Below are positions 23,705 to 33,509 of a stretch of DNA of 64,000 nucleotides, one piece after another. Location: the NCBI GenBank assembly GCA_900767835.1, contig CAAGAO010000016.1, positions 1 to 64,000 of the forward strand, written 5' to 3'. A model generated the notes under the pieces. It was not told where the DNA came from and made no database searches. It saw only the letters and a program-made list of their open reading frames with translations. The position numbers and the translations under genes were made by a program. The stretch is from Clostridia bacterium. GTDB taxonomy: Bacteria; Bacillota; Clostridia; Christensenellales; UBA1242. Position 1 is the first letter of the stretch. Each line of letters begins with the position of its first letter.

Positions 23705-24308
23705 AATTGGCGAATATTCTTTCAAAACAGATATTATAAATACTGCTTTAACACATTCATCATTTTCGGCTGATAATTATGAAAGGCTTGAATTTTTGGG
23801 TGATTCTATTTTAGATTTTTTAATCGCAGATATTTTATATAAATCTGAAGATTATAAAGAAGATGAACTAACAAGAGCAAGAGCAAGTATAGTAAGTGAA
23901 GAAAACTTAAGTAAAGTTTTTGATAATTTAAAAATTGAGCATATGGTCAAACTTGGCAAAAGTTGTCCTTATGTTACAAGAGCAATAAAATGTGACATTG
24001 TCGAAAGTATTGTGGCTTGCATATATCTTGAAAGCGGTTTAAATGAGTGCAAAAATTTTATATTGCAAAATTTTAATTTGCATCCAAGTCAAAAAAAAGA
24101 CTTTAAATCACTTTTACAAGAATACGCACAAAAAAATAAGTACACCTTTTCTTATGAGTTGGAAAAAACAACAGGTCCAGCACACGATTTAACATTTTAT
24201 GTAAATTTAGTAATAAACAACAAAATAATCGCTTGTGCTAGTGCAAAAAGTAAAGGTGAAGCGGAAAAAATATGTGCAGAAAAAGCACTAAAAAAATTGA
24301 TTAATTAA
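23697..24308 (+). CDS. rnc: Ribonuclease III
   Basis: Double-strand-specific endoribonuclease for rRNA and mRNA processing, 203 residues. The signature ERLEFLGDSILDFLIAD (residues 24-40) carries catalytic Glu and Asp, and CDIVESIVACIYLESG near 100 provides the second acidic pair. A double-stranded RNA-binding domain fills the C-terminal 70 residues (DFKSLLQEYAQKNK ... GEAEKICAEKALKKL). The protein is somewhat short for the family (about 230), with a brief N-terminus. It overlaps plsX by 8 bases. Confidence 0.95.
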   Translation: MTKIGEYSFKTDIINTALTHSSFSADNYERLEFLGDSILDFLIADILYKSEDYKEDELTRARASIVSEENLSKVFDNLKIEHMVKLGKSCPYVTRAIKCDIVESIVACIYLESGLNECKNFILQNFNLHPSQKKDFKSLLQEYAQKNKYTFSYELEKTTGPAHDLTFYVNLVINNKIIACASAKSKGEAEKICAEKALKKLIN

Positions 24309-24317
24309 GGAAAACAG

Positions 24318-27300
24318 ATGAATTTTAAAAAAATAGAACTTGCAGGGTTTAAGTCTTTTGCAGACAAAATTGAAATTAAATTTGATTCAGGTGTTACCGC
24401 AATCGTTGGTCCAAACGGTTGTGGTAAAAGTAATGTTGCCGATGCTATAAGATGGGTTTTAGGTGAGCAAAGTAGTAAAAACTTGCGTGGTACATCTATG
24501 CAAGATGTTATTTTTAACGGAACTGAAAAGCGAAAAAGTTTATCATATTGCGAAGTTACTTTAACTTTTGACAATACCGATAGATATTTTAACTACGACT
24601 ATGATGAAGTTGCAATAACCCGTAAACTATATCGCTCGGGCGAAAGTGCATACTTAATTAATAGACAAGATTGCCGACTAAAAGATATCATTAATCTACT
24701 TTATGACTCTGGTATAGGTAAAGATGGCTATTCTATCATAGGTCAAGGTAAGGTTGAACAAATTATCTCATCAAAGCCCGAAGATAGACGCTCAATCTTT
24801 GAAGATGCCGCAGGTATATCAAAATTCAAATCTCGTAAAGTTGAAGCAGAACGTAGATTGGAAAGAACAAGAGATAATATAGCCCGCGTAAACGATATTG
24901 TTTCGGAAATCGAAAGACAAATGGGTCCTATGAAAAAGCAAGCGGAAAATGCAAAAGCATACCTTGCCTTTAAAGACCAATTAAAAGATTTAGAAATCAA
25001 TGCATATGTTTTCCAATATGAAAACGCAAAGAATGTCAAAGACCAAATCAACTTAAAAATTAAAGCCATACTAGAAGAATTAAACTTAGAAACAGCAAGA
25101 CTAGAAGAAACAAACGCAAATTATGCTCAAAGTATGGAACGACTTAATGTTATAGATAAAGAAATAGAAAATATACATAGTGAGGTTTTGCGTTTGACCG
25201 TTGAAATTGAGCAACAATCTGGCGAAATTAAGGTTATTCGTGAAAGAATAAACAATTTAAATTTACAAAAAGATAAATTAAACTTGGATGTTTTAAACGC
25301 AAACAATGCACTAGTTAAAGACAATGCCGAACTTGAATTTAAAAAACAAAAACAACAAGACTTAGAGCAAAAAGTTGGACAGTTACACCTATCTTATGAC
25401 GAAATGTCAAAAGAGTACTTGTCACTTGTAGATGAACTTACATCAAAAGAAGAGGAAGCATCAAACACTCAACAACAAATGATTGATGCAATGGATAAAC
25501 TTTCAGACATTAAAGTTAATTTTTCAAAATATCAAGCCGAAAAACTAATGCTTGAAGAGAACTTAAAAGAAGCAAATGCAAGAGTAGATGAAGCAAAAAA
25601 ATCTTTAAATGCAAAACAAGAAGAATATGACAATCTAGCCGAAAATTGCAAAAAATTGTTTCAAACCAAAAACGAAACGGCAAAAAAATATGCCGATTGT
25701 AAGTTTAGACAAGATAGTTTATATGCTCAAATGCGAGATATAGAAAATGAAAGACATACTATAAATACAAGACTTCAAGTATACGATAACAAAAAACGTA
25801 TGCTAGAAGATATGCAAAATGCTTTTGATGGCTATCAAATAGCAGTAAAAAAACTATTATTAGATGCAAAACGAAATGAAAATATTAAAAATAAAATGAT
25901 GGGTGCTTTGGCAACCTTAATAACTGTGCCACAAAAATATGAAACAGCCATCGAAGTTGCTCTTGGCAATGCCGTACAAAACATTGTAACCTTTAACGAG
26001 CAAGGTGCGAAAGATTTAATCAATTACTTAAAAACCAACCAATATGGTAGGGCAACATTTTTACCAATTAGCACAATAAAATCAAAAGACTTATACCATG
26101 CAGACAAAAAAGTTTTAACAAAATCTGGCGTTTTTGGTGTTGCAAGTGAACTTATTAGTTATTCTAGTGATATAGATAATATTGTGTCAAATCTTTTAGG
26201 CACAACAATAATTGTTGATAATTTGGATACCGCTATAGATGTCTCTCATAGCACAGAATTATCATATAAAATAGTCACACTAGATGGCGATGTTATTAAT
26301 CCAGCGGGTTCAATGACTGGTGGTTCTCGTAAGCAAGAAGCCGCAAATTTAATTTCTCGTGAGCGTGAAATTCAAACATTAGGTGTAGAAATTCAAAAAC
26401 TTAAAGCAATGCAACTTCAAAAAAACGCATCTTATGATGAAATGCAAAAAGAATTAGAATACCTAAAAAATAATATCAATACTTTCTTAGATGAAAAGAA
26501 TAATGCCGAAATTGATTTCGTAAAAGAAAATGAAAAATATCAACAAGCAAAAGTTGCATTAGAAGATTTAAAAGATGAAATTGATAATCTAGGTGCATCA
26601 AACGCAAGCATTAAAGGTAGAATTGAAGTTATTACCGAAGAATTATCTGGCATAGACCAATTAGAAGAAAATGCTGTAAATAGCAAGGCTCAAACCACTA
26701 AATTTATGAACGAAAAACAAGCATTGTTTAATGAACTTCGCCAAAAACGTGAAAAATTGAACGAACAAATGACGCTAGTTAAAATAGATATAGCATCAAA
26801 TGAAGCCGAAAGCAGTGCCATAAGAGAAGACTTAATCAGAATAAACCAAGATATTGATAAACAAAACGAAGTTTTGACTAATTTAAATCGCGAAATTGCA
26901 AACCTAGAGGAAACCATTGCCGAAGGCGAAAAAATGATTTCTGTTCAATTTGAAAAAGCAGAAAATACTGAGAAAAAGAAAAAACTAGATAGCATAAAAC
27001 AAAAACAAACCGAATTAGATGCTGATAAACAACAGACTCAAAATAAAATTAAAGAGTTAGATGCTAGAAAGCAAGAACTAAATGATAGCATAGCAAAAAT
27101 CAACGATAAAAAATATGCAGAAGATATGCACCTAAGCAAGGTCGATACTGAACTAGAAAATATGCAAGAAAAAATATATGAAGATTATTCACTTGTATAT
27201 GAAACTTGTTTGGAATATAAACGTCCCGACTTTGATATTGCAGTAGCAATGCCGGAAATTTATAGAATCAAAAAAGAAATTCAAAAATTAGGTGCAGTTA

Positions 27301-27932
27301 ATATCAATGCTATTGATGATGTTAAGGTGCTACTTGAAAGATACGAAGAAAAATCAGCTCAAGTTGCCGACCTTAGCAAGGCAGAAAGCGAACTAACCGA
27401 AATTATAAAAGATTTAAGCACAGAAATGACAACTCGTTTTGATACAGCCTTCCAAAAAGTAAGCGAAAACTTTAAAGTTACCTTTAAAGAATTATTTGGC
27501 GGTGGTAACGCAAAACTAGAACTAATTGAGTCCGAAAGTGGAGATCCACTAGAAGCAGGTGTGGATATTGTTGCAGAGCCACCGGGCAAAAAATTGCAAA
27601 ACATAACCTTGCTTTCAGGTGGTGAAAAAGCACTCACAGCCATAGCAATCTTATTTAGTATACTAAAACTAAGACCAATGCCTTTCTGTTTACTAGATGA
27701 AATTGAAGCCGCCCTAGATGATTCTAACGTTGAACGTTTTGCGCAATATTTAAAACGCTTCTCAAAAGTAACACAATTTATTGTTATAACACATAGAAAG
27801 CCAACAATGGAACTAGCAGATAGCCTATATGGTGTTACTATGGAAGAAAAAGGTGTATCAAGAACTGTAAGTGTTAAACTTGCAGATGCAATTAAAAATT
27901 TAGAACAGGAGAATAAAAATGGGGCTGTTTAA
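24318..27932 (+). CDS. smc: Chromosome segregation ATPase SMC
   Basis: The condensin core subunit, 1204 residues. The head is formed by Walker A GPNGCGKSN (31-39) at the N-terminus and, near 1098, the signature LSGGEKALTA with Walker B FCLLDEIEAALDDSN about 20 residues later. Two long Lys/Glu-rich coiled coils (about 170-500 and 680-1030) flank the hinge (about 510-660), which has the Gly-rich end DVINPAGSMTGGSRKQEA. It starts 9 bases after rnc and overlaps ftsY by 14 bases. Confidence 0.98.
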   Translation: MNFKKIELAGFKSFADKIEIKFDSGVTAIVGPNGCGKSNVADAIRWVLGEQSSKNLRGTSMQDVIFNGTEKRKSLSYCEVTLTFDNTDRYFNYDYDEVAITRKLYRSGESAYLINRQDCRLKDIINLLYDSGIGKDGYSIIGQGKVEQIISSKPEDRRSIFEDAAGISKFKSRKVEAERRLERTRDNIARVNDIVSEIERQMGPMKKQAENAKAYLAFKDQLKDLEINAYVFQYENAKNVKDQINLKIKAILEELNLETARLEETNANYAQSMERLNVIDKEIENIHSEVLRLTVEIEQQSGEIKVIRERINNLNLQKDKLNLDVLNANNALVKDNAELEFKKQKQQDLEQKVGQLHLSYDEMSKEYLSLVDELTSKEEEASNTQQQMIDAMDKLSDIKVNFSKYQAEKLMLEENLKEANARVDEAKKSLNAKQEEYDNLAENCKKLFQTKNETAKKYADCKFRQDSLYAQMRDIENERHTINTRLQVYDNKKRMLEDMQNAFDGYQIAVKKLLLDAKRNENIKNKMMGALATLITVPQKYETAIEVALGNAVQNIVTFNEQGAKDLINYLKTNQYGRATFLPISTIKSKDLYHADKKVLTKSGVFGVASELISYSSDIDNIVSNLLGTTIIVDNLDTAIDVSHSTELSYKIVTLDGDVINPAGSMTGGSRKQEAANLISREREIQTLGVEIQKLKAMQLQKNASYDEMQKELEYLKNNINTFLDEKNNAEIDFVKENEKYQQAKVALEDLKDEIDNLGASNASIKGRIEVITEELSGIDQLEENAVNSKAQTTKFMNEKQALFNELRQKREKLNEQMTLVKIDIASNEAESSAIREDLIRINQDIDKQNEVLTNLNREIANLEETIAEGEKMISVQFEKAENTEKKKKLDSIKQKQTELDADKQQTQNKIKELDARKQELNDSIAKINDKKYAEDMHLSKVDTELENMQEKIYEDYSLVYETCLEYKRPDFDIAVAMPEIYRIKKEIQKLGAVNINAIDDVKVLLERYEEKSAQVADLSKAESELTEIIKDLSTEMTTRFDTAFQKVSENFKVTFKELFGGGNAKLELIESESGDPLEAGVDIVAEPPGKKLQNITLLSGGEKALTAIAILFSILKLRPMPFCLLDEIEAALDDSNVERFAQYLKRFSKVTQFIVITHRKPTMELADSLYGVTMEEKGVSRTVSVKLADAIKNLEQENKNGAV

Positions 27933-28815
27933 AAAAATAGGTGAGGCTTTAAGAAAAACAAGAGAAGCTTGGGCTAGAAAATTTGATGCGATTTTTAGTA
28001 AAGGCGAACTAAATGATGACTTTTACGAAGAATTGACCGACATTCTTGTGTCAAGCGATGTTGGTTTTGAAGCAAGCGAAGAAATTGTTGACGAACTTCG
28101 CATATATGCAAGAAAAAACAAATTAAGAAAAGCGGAAGATGTCAAACAAGCCTTGCGTGATATTATTGCTGATATGCTAACAAACTTAGAGCGAAAACCT
28201 TTTGAGTATCCAGCAGTTATAACAATTATAGGTGTAAATGGAGTTGGCAAAACAACCAGTATAGGTAAAATTACAAAATACTTTAAAAACAATAAAAAAG
28301 ATGTTATTTTGGTTGCTGGTGACACATTTAGAGCGGCAGCAAGCGACCAATTAACCGAATGGGCAAACCGCAACAAAGCAAAAATTGTTAAACATAGTGA
28401 AGGTGCAGATGCTGGAGCAGTTGTATTTGATGGTATATCTTCTGCTAAAGCAAAAAAAGCGGACGTACTATTGATTGATACGGCGGGTAGACTACACACT
28501 AAAGTTAATTTAATGGAAGAACTTAAAAAAATTGACAAAATTATATCAAGAGAATATCCCGAAGCACACCGTTACAATTTAATAGTATTAGATGCAACAA
28601 CTGGTCAAAATGCACTTTCTCAAATAGAGCATTTTAACGAATATATGCACATAGACGGCATCGTATTAACAAAATTAGATGGCACTGCTAAAGGTGGTGT
28701 GGTAATAACCATTGCAAACACATTAAAACTTCCAGTAGTTTTTGTTGGTACAGGCGAAACAATAGACGATTTAGAAGAATTTAATGCAAAAGATTTTGTA
28801 GAAAATTTATTTTAG
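27919..28815 (+). CDS. ftsY: Signal recognition particle receptor FtsY
   Basis: SRP GTPase that docks ribosomes to the Sec translocon, 298 residues. There is no long acidic N-terminal domain, as usual in Gram-positives. The NG domain has G1 GVNGVGKTTSIGK near 103, DTFRAAASDQL near 137, G3 LLIDTAGRLHTK near 190, G4 TKLDGTAKGG near 253 and the closing GTGETIDDLEEFN. AGGAG precedes the ATG inside the smc end. A strong terminator follows. Confidence 0.98.
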   Translation: MGLFKKIGEALRKTREAWARKFDAIFSKGELNDDFYEELTDILVSSDVGFEASEEIVDELRIYARKNKLRKAEDVKQALRDIIADMLTNLERKPFEYPAVITIIGVNGVGKTTSIGKITKYFKNNKKDVILVAGDTFRAAASDQLTEWANRNKAKIVKHSEGADAGAVVFDGISSAKAKKADVLLIDTAGRLHTKVNLMEELKKIDKIISREYPEAHRYNLIVLDATTGQNALSQIEHFNEYMHIDGIVLTKLDGTAKGGVVITIANTLKLPVVFVGTGETIDDLEEFNAKDFVENLF

Positions 28816-28850
28816 ATTAATTTTTTATAACAATTAATAACCTAGAACAC

Positions 28851-28889
28851 AAATCACTAAGCAAAAGAAATAAGGCTTAGTGATTTTTT
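28851..28889 (+). terminator. Terminator after the plsX-rnc-smc-ftsY operon
   Basis: Perfect 12-bp stem AAATCACTAAGC / GCTTAGTGATTT with a 12-base loop, then T's. Confidence 0.9.
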
Positions 28890-28989
28890 ATGTATAAAAT
28901 CGGCAAAATTACAAATAATATTCTTGAATTAGCATAGATATATATTTGCTTTTTGTGTAAAAATATCTTTGCAATAAAAAGGAGAGAAT

Positions 28990-29724
28990 ATGAAAAAATT
29001 TATTAAAACGGCTTGCGTGATGCTTTTGGTTACATTAAGTGTGGCGTTTGTCGCTTGCAATGGTCCAATGACGCTTTGGCAAGCAGATTTTACAAAAGGT
29101 AATCAAAATGTGTTTGGAGTATATGGAACACCAGTAGAAAATAAAGAAAAAGGCTTTATAACACTAAGCCCAGTAGAAGATGAAAATTATTCTTCAAGCA
29201 CATATTTTGGAAAAAATGAAACTAAAAATTTTCCTTGGGAAAATGGCGGATTAACTGTGTCATTAACAGTTGATGTAAAAAAAGAAAATCTAACCGATGG
29301 TAAATATGCTGTATGGTCACTTTCTTTAAATGAAACTGATGGCAAATACATTACCGAAGAACCGGTATTCTTTATCGGTGATAACGATGGCGTATACTTT
29401 TTATACAAATTCACAGGTGTGGATACTGATTATTCAGCACTAAAAAAAGATAATACCGCCATTCAAATTGCTGACGGAAAATATACAGTTAATTACATTT
29501 TTACAGTTGACTCTAATGATGAGTTAAAACTTAAAGTTACATTAACAAACGAAACAAATATGGAACTATTTAAATCTGAGAATAACCAAGTAACAGCCAT
29601 TGACCATACCGGTTATACAAATGGTACGCCACTCAAACAATCTAATATTGCTGGTTTAAGATATCTATGGTTAGCCCGCGCCAACACTCCCGTTGATGTA
29701 TACGGCTTAAAGGTTAGTAGATAG
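28990..29724 (+). CDS. Putative lipoprotein, unknown function
   Basis: A 244-residue exported protein. The signal peptide (MKKFIKTACVMLLVTLSV) ends in the lipobox-like AFVAC with Cys23 as the likely lipidated residue. The mature part is strand-rich with alternating hydrophobic residues (GGLTVSLTVDVKK, YAVWSLSLNETDGKY, GVYFLYKFTGV, ELKLKVTLTNET), consistent with a beta-sandwich such as a carbohydrate-binding or lectin-like fold, but no family is certain. A good AAGGAGAG ribosome site precedes the ATG. It is monocistronic between two terminators. Confidence 0.7.
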   Translation: MKKFIKTACVMLLVTLSVAFVACNGPMTLWQADFTKGNQNVFGVYGTPVENKEKGFITLSPVEDENYSSSTYFGKNETKNFPWENGGLTVSLTVDVKKENLTDGKYAVWSLSLNETDGKYITEEPVFFIGDNDGVYFLYKFTGVDTDYSALKKDNTAIQIADGKYTVNYIFTVDSNDELKLKVTLTNETNMELFKSENNQVTAIDHTGYTNGTPLKQSNIAGLRYLWLARANTPVDVYGLKVSR

Positions 29725-29809
29725 TTGATAGTTAATGAATACTGAAAACTGAAACTTGTGAATTATTGTTAATTAATAACTAATACTTTATTTATCTTTA
29801 TATAAATTC

Positions 29810-29843
29810 AAAAAATTCGCTTAAAATAAAAGGCGAATTTTTT
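29810..29843 (+). terminator. Terminator after the lipoprotein gene
   Basis: Perfect 11-bp stem AAAAAATTCGC / GCGAATTTTTT with a 12-base loop. The bases before it (29725-29800) are low-complexity with GATAGTT and CTGAAA near-repeats and no gene. Confidence 0.85.
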
Positions 29844-29854
29844 AGTTAATATAC

Positions 29855-29883
29855 TAGACAAATTCTGTTATATGTGATATATT
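29855..29883 (+). promoter_or_regulatory. Promoter of rpsO
   Basis: TAGACA (29855-29860), 17 bases, extended -10 TGA TATATT (-10 at 29878-29883). The leader is about 77 bases. Confidence 0.6.
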
Positions 29884-29895
29884 TATAAAGTCTTT

Positions 29896-29936
29896 AAGCA
29901 AAGTTTTACGAATCCTCAACGTTTTGCTTTGTTTTT
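29896..29936 (+). promoter_or_regulatory. Hairpin in the rpsO leader, possible attenuator
   Basis: AAGCAAA (29896-29902) pairs with TTTGCTT (29923-29929); an inner ACG/CGT pair narrows the loop, and a T-rich run (TTTGTTTTT) follows. Ribosomal protein S15 commonly represses its own mRNA through leader structure; whether this hairpin serves that role is inference. Confidence 0.4.
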
Positions 29937-29966
29937 AGCGTAAAATTCCATAGGAGGTAAAATTAA

Positions 29967-30227
29967 ATGGATAAAGTTAGAAAGCAAGAAATCATTAATC
30001 AATTTAAACAATCTGAAAATGATACTGGTTCTGCACAAGTTCAAGTAGCTCTTTTAACCGAAAGAATTAAAGAATTAACTGAACACTTGAAGAAAAATCA
30101 CAATGATAACCATTCAAGACGCGGACTTTCAATGCTTATAGGTCAACGTAAATCTTTCTTAAAATATATTGAAGAAAGAGATATTGAGGCTTATCGTCAA
30201 CTTAAAAAAGATTTACAAATAAGATAA
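29967..30227 (+). CDS. rpsO: 30S ribosomal protein S15
   Basis: 86 residues, the usual 85-89. Conserved S15 sequence throughout: DTGSAQVQVALLTERIKELTEH at 16 on, DNHSRRGLSMLIGQRKSFLKY near 48, ending LKKDLQIR. It binds the 16S rRNA central domain early in assembly. A strong TAGGAGG ribosome site precedes the ATG. It lies before pnp, the common Firmicute arrangement, but a strong terminator separates the two. Confidence 0.98.
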   Translation: MDKVRKQEIINQFKQSENDTGSAQVQVALLTERIKELTEHLKKNHNDNHSRRGLSMLIGQRKSFLKYIEERDIEAYRQLKKDLQIR

Positions 30228-30234
30228 TCTTTTT

Positions 30235-30276
30235 ACGGGGAAATGCGGGCGAATAAACCCATTTCTCCGTTTTTTT
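30235..30276 (+). terminator. Strong terminator between rpsO and pnp
   Basis: ACGGGGAAATG / CATTTCTCCGT plus inner GGG / CCC with one bulged base, followed by seven T's. It is the most GC-rich hairpin in the window. Confidence 0.9.
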
Positions 30277-30379
30277 GTAATTAAAACAATATAATTTTTA
30301 ATAAATTTATTCAATTTATGTGCATTAACATTATATTGTTTTACAATGTTTGCTTTAGTTCTAAAAATTAAGGAGAATT

Positions 30380-32470
30380 ATGGAAAATTTAGGAAGAATT
30401 TTTAAAACAGAAATTGGTGGTAAAGAAGTCACTGTTGAAACTGGTAAATACTGCGAACAAGCCAACGGCTCTTGCATTGTAAGATGTGGCGAAACAGCAG
30501 TTATGGTAAATGTTTGTATGTCAAAAACCCCACGTGATGGCATAGACTTTTTCCCACTTAGCGTAGATTTTGAAGAAAAAATGTATTCAGTAGGTAAAAT
30601 TCCTGGCGGATATAAAAGAAGAGAAGGCAGAGCAAGTGATAAAGCAATTTTAACATCAAGATTAATTGACCGTCCACTTCGCCCACTTTTCCCAAAAGGA
30701 TTTTTCAATGATGTTACAGTTATTGCAACTGCTCTTTCAGTTGAACCAGATGTAGCAATAGAACCATTAGCAATGCTTGGTTCGTCTATTGCATTGTCAA
30801 TTTCAGATATTCCTTTCCAAGGACCAACAGGTTCTGTTCAAGTTGCCTATGTTGATGGAAAATATATTTGCAACCCAAATGAAGAAGAACGCGAAAAAAG
30901 TTTAATGCACTTAACTGTAAGTGGTACTAGTGAGGCAATTTTAATGGTTGAAGCTGGTGCAAATGAAGTGTCTGAAGCAGAAATGTTAGATGCAATTATG
31001 TTTGCTCACGAAGAAATCAAAAAACAAGTTGCATTCATTCTTGAAATGAAAAAAGAAATCGGCAAACCTTTAGCTGAAGTTGAAGTATATCATGTAGCGG
31101 ACGAAATTGATAAAGCAGTTAGAGAGTATGCAACCGATATGTTAAGAGATGCGCTTTCTCATTTTGATAGACAAGAACGTAGCGAAGCACAAGATAGAGT
31201 AGATGCTGATGTAAAAGCACACTTTGCTGAAACTTTCCCAGATTGCGAAAGACAAATTGGTGATGTTTTATACAAAATGACAAAGGAAATTGTAAGAGAA
31301 AGAATAATCAACGATGGTGTTCGTCCAGATGGAAGAAAATTAACAGAAATTCGTCCTATTTGGTGTGAACATGGCATTTTACCAAGAGTTCATGGTACAG
31401 GTGTATTTACTCGTGGTCAAACACAAGTTTTAACCACTTGTACATTAGGAACAATAGGTGATGCTCAAAGTATTGAAGTTTTAGATGAAGATGAAGAACA
31501 AAAACGTTATATCCATCATTACAATATGCCAGGATATGCAACAGGCGAAGCAAAACCTTTAAAATCACCAGGTAGACGTGAAATTGGACATGGTGCATTA
31601 GCAGAACGTGCTTTAGTTCCAGTAATTCCAAGCGAAGAAGAATTCCCATATGTTATCCGTTTGGTTAGTGAAGTTATTTCATCAAACGGTTCATCTTCTA
31701 TGGCATCAACTTGTGGCTCGACTCTTGCATTAATGGATGCTGGTGTACCTATCAAAGCCCCAGTCGCTGGTATTGCAATGGGTTTAATTAAAGATGAAGC
31801 ATCTGGCAAAGTTGCTGTTATGAGCGATATTCAAGGTCTAGAAGATTTCTTAGGAGATATGGACTTTAAAGTTACTGGTACAGCAAAAGGCATCACTGCA
31901 ATTCAAATGGATATAAAAATTAAAGGTATTGATAAAGCAATTCTAACAACTGCTTTAAATCAAGCAAGAGAAGGTAGAATGTTTATTATGGATAAAATGC
32001 TTGCTTGCATTCCAGAACCTAATAAAGAATTATCAAAATATGCTCCAAAAATTATCACTTTCAATATTGACCCAGAAAAAATTGGTGATGTTGTTGGTAA
32101 GAGCGGTAAAACAATCAATAAAATCATTGAAGAAACTGGCGTTAAAATTGATATTGAAGATGATGGTAGAGTATTTATTGCAACTCAAGATAGTGCAATG
32201 GCACAAAAAGCAAAAGAAATTATCTTAAATATTGTAACCGATATTGAAGTAGGCAAACAATATAAAGGTAAAGTTGTTAGAATTATGTCTTTTGGTGCAT
32301 TTGTTGACCTTGGTGGTGGTAAAGAAGGAATGATTCACATTTCAAAATTAAGTGATAGACGTGTAGAAAAAGTTGAAGATGTTTTAAATCTTGGCGATGA
32401 TGTATTAGTTGAATGCATCAAAGTTGATGATAAAAACAGAGTTGATTTTAAACTAGTTTCCAAATGCTAA
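30380..32470 (+). CDS. pnp: Polyribonucleotide nucleotidyltransferase (PNPase)
   Basis: Phosphorolytic 3'-5' exoribonuclease of RNA turnover, 696 residues. Two RNase PH domains with a helical domain between them (about 1-545; GTGVFTRGQTQVLT near 338 opens the second one and SDIQGLEDFLGDMDFKVTGT near 485 holds catalytic Asp residues). The KH domain has GDVVGKSGKTINKIIEE near 568, and the S1 domain GKVVRIMSFGAFVDLGGGKEG near 630. AAGGAG lies before the ATG. All domains are intact. Confidence 0.98.
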   Translation: MENLGRIFKTEIGGKEVTVETGKYCEQANGSCIVRCGETAVMVNVCMSKTPRDGIDFFPLSVDFEEKMYSVGKIPGGYKRREGRASDKAILTSRLIDRPLRPLFPKGFFNDVTVIATALSVEPDVAIEPLAMLGSSIALSISDIPFQGPTGSVQVAYVDGKYICNPNEEEREKSLMHLTVSGTSEAILMVEAGANEVSEAEMLDAIMFAHEEIKKQVAFILEMKKEIGKPLAEVEVYHVADEIDKAVREYATDMLRDALSHFDRQERSEAQDRVDADVKAHFAETFPDCERQIGDVLYKMTKEIVRERIINDGVRPDGRKLTEIRPIWCEHGILPRVHGTGVFTRGQTQVLTTCTLGTIGDAQSIEVLDEDEEQKRYIHHYNMPGYATGEAKPLKSPGRREIGHGALAERALVPVIPSEEEFPYVIRLVSEVISSNGSSSMASTCGSTLALMDAGVPIKAPVAGIAMGLIKDEASGKVAVMSDIQGLEDFLGDMDFKVTGTAKGITAIQMDIKIKGIDKAILTTALNQAREGRMFIMDKMLACIPEPNKELSKYAPKIITFNIDPEKIGDVVGKSGKTINKIIEETGVKIDIEDDGRVFIATQDSAMAQKAKEIILNIVTDIEVGKQYKGKVVRIMSFGAFVDLGGGKEGMIHISKLSDRRVEKVEDVLNLGDDVLVECIKVDDKNRVDFKLVSKC

Positions 32471-32507
32471 TTTTTATAAAAACTCTTTATATTGATTAAA
32501 ATATTAA

Positions 32508-32555
32508 AAAAAATAGGATAATAAAGTGTGACATACACAAATTATTCTATTTTTT
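32508..32555 (+). terminator. Terminator after pnp
   Basis: Stem AAAAAATAGGATAAT / ATTATTCTATTTTTT (one G-U pair) with an inner GTGTG / TACAC helix. Confidence 0.8.
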
Positions 32556-32687
32556 ATTTAAAATATATGTATTTTTTATATATTGTTTTCATAAATTATT
32601 GTTTAAGTTCAATAATTATAATGTCGTTTTCTATATTTATTTGAATAAATTATGTATATTATTTTTTTAAAAATCATATTTTATTTT

Positions 32688-33401
32688 ATGAGAAAAATAT
32701 CTTATAATTTTTTTAGAAAATATATTGCAAATATTATAATTGTTCTAGCAATATTTTGTGTAGGATTATTAACATATCAAGGCGGAGTTATTGGTGCTTT
32801 TAGTAGCAACAACTCACAAATTATATATTCTGGAAATCCTAAAAATAATACAATTTCAATTATGATAAATGTATATATGGGTAATGAATATGTAGAGCAA
32901 ATTTTGGATACTTTGAAAGAAAATAATGTAAAAGCAACATTTTTTGTCGGTGGTATTTGGATAGAAAAAAATCAAGAATGTTTTATAAAAATTTATAACA
33001 GCGGTAACGAAATTGCATCTCATGGTTATTGGCATAAAGACCATAGTAAACTAAGTGATGAAGACCAAATTAATGAAATTCTTTTAACAGATAAACTAGT
33101 TACAAGCATAACAGGTTTAAAAATGTCACTTTTTGCACCACCTAGTGGTGCGTTTAACAAACATACAGCATATATTGCCGAAAACTTAGGTTACAAAACA
33201 ATTATGTGGAGCAAAGACACAATAGACTGGCGTGACCAAGATGAAAATTTAATATTCAATAGAGCAACCAAAAATTGTAGTGCCGGCGATTTAGTATTAA
33301 TGCATCCAACAAAGGCCACATCATCTTGTTTAGATAAAATAATAAAGTTTTATAAAAAACAAGGTTTAAATGTGGATACAGTTACCAAAAATATATCGTA
33401 G
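32688..33401 (+). CDS. PdaB-like polysaccharide deacetylase family protein
   Basis: A 237-residue protein with an N-terminal membrane anchor (about 14-30) and an extracytoplasmic NodB-type domain. The metal His pair is in SHGYWHKDHSKL near 118, the APPSGAFN loop near 156 and the C-terminal LVLMHPT His near 205. At the first motif, where deacetylases have the Asp of TFDD, the sequence reads SIMINVYMGNE, with Asn61 in the Asp position. Some clostridial PdaB-like proteins share such an Asn, so reduced or altered activity is possible. PdaB maintains spore peptidoglycan in Bacillus. I use the ATG at 32688 because the basic start and helix begin there; no ribosome site is visible. Confidence 0.8.
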   Translation: MRKISYNFFRKYIANIIIVLAIFCVGLLTYQGGVIGAFSSNNSQIIYSGNPKNNTISIMINVYMGNEYVEQILDTLKENNVKATFFVGGIWIEKNQECFIKIYNSGNEIASHGYWHKDHSKLSDEDQINEILLTDKLVTSITGLKMSLFAPPSGAFNKHTAYIAENLGYKTIMWSKDTIDWRDQDENLIFNRATKNCSAGDLVLMHPTKATSSCLDKIIKFYKKQGLNVDTVTKNIS

Positions 33402-33509
33402 TAGTTTTTATTTGTAATTCCGTCATTATTTTTAAACTAATTTTTTAATTATATGTTGCAGTGAGTAAAAAATAATGATATACTTAAAAAGTAAAATAAG
33501 GGTTAAATA

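Noticed and set aside
28023..28538. 171-codon open frame on the minus strand inside ftsY
   Set aside because: Antisense shadow of a certain gene; no recognisable domain, ribosome site or promoter.
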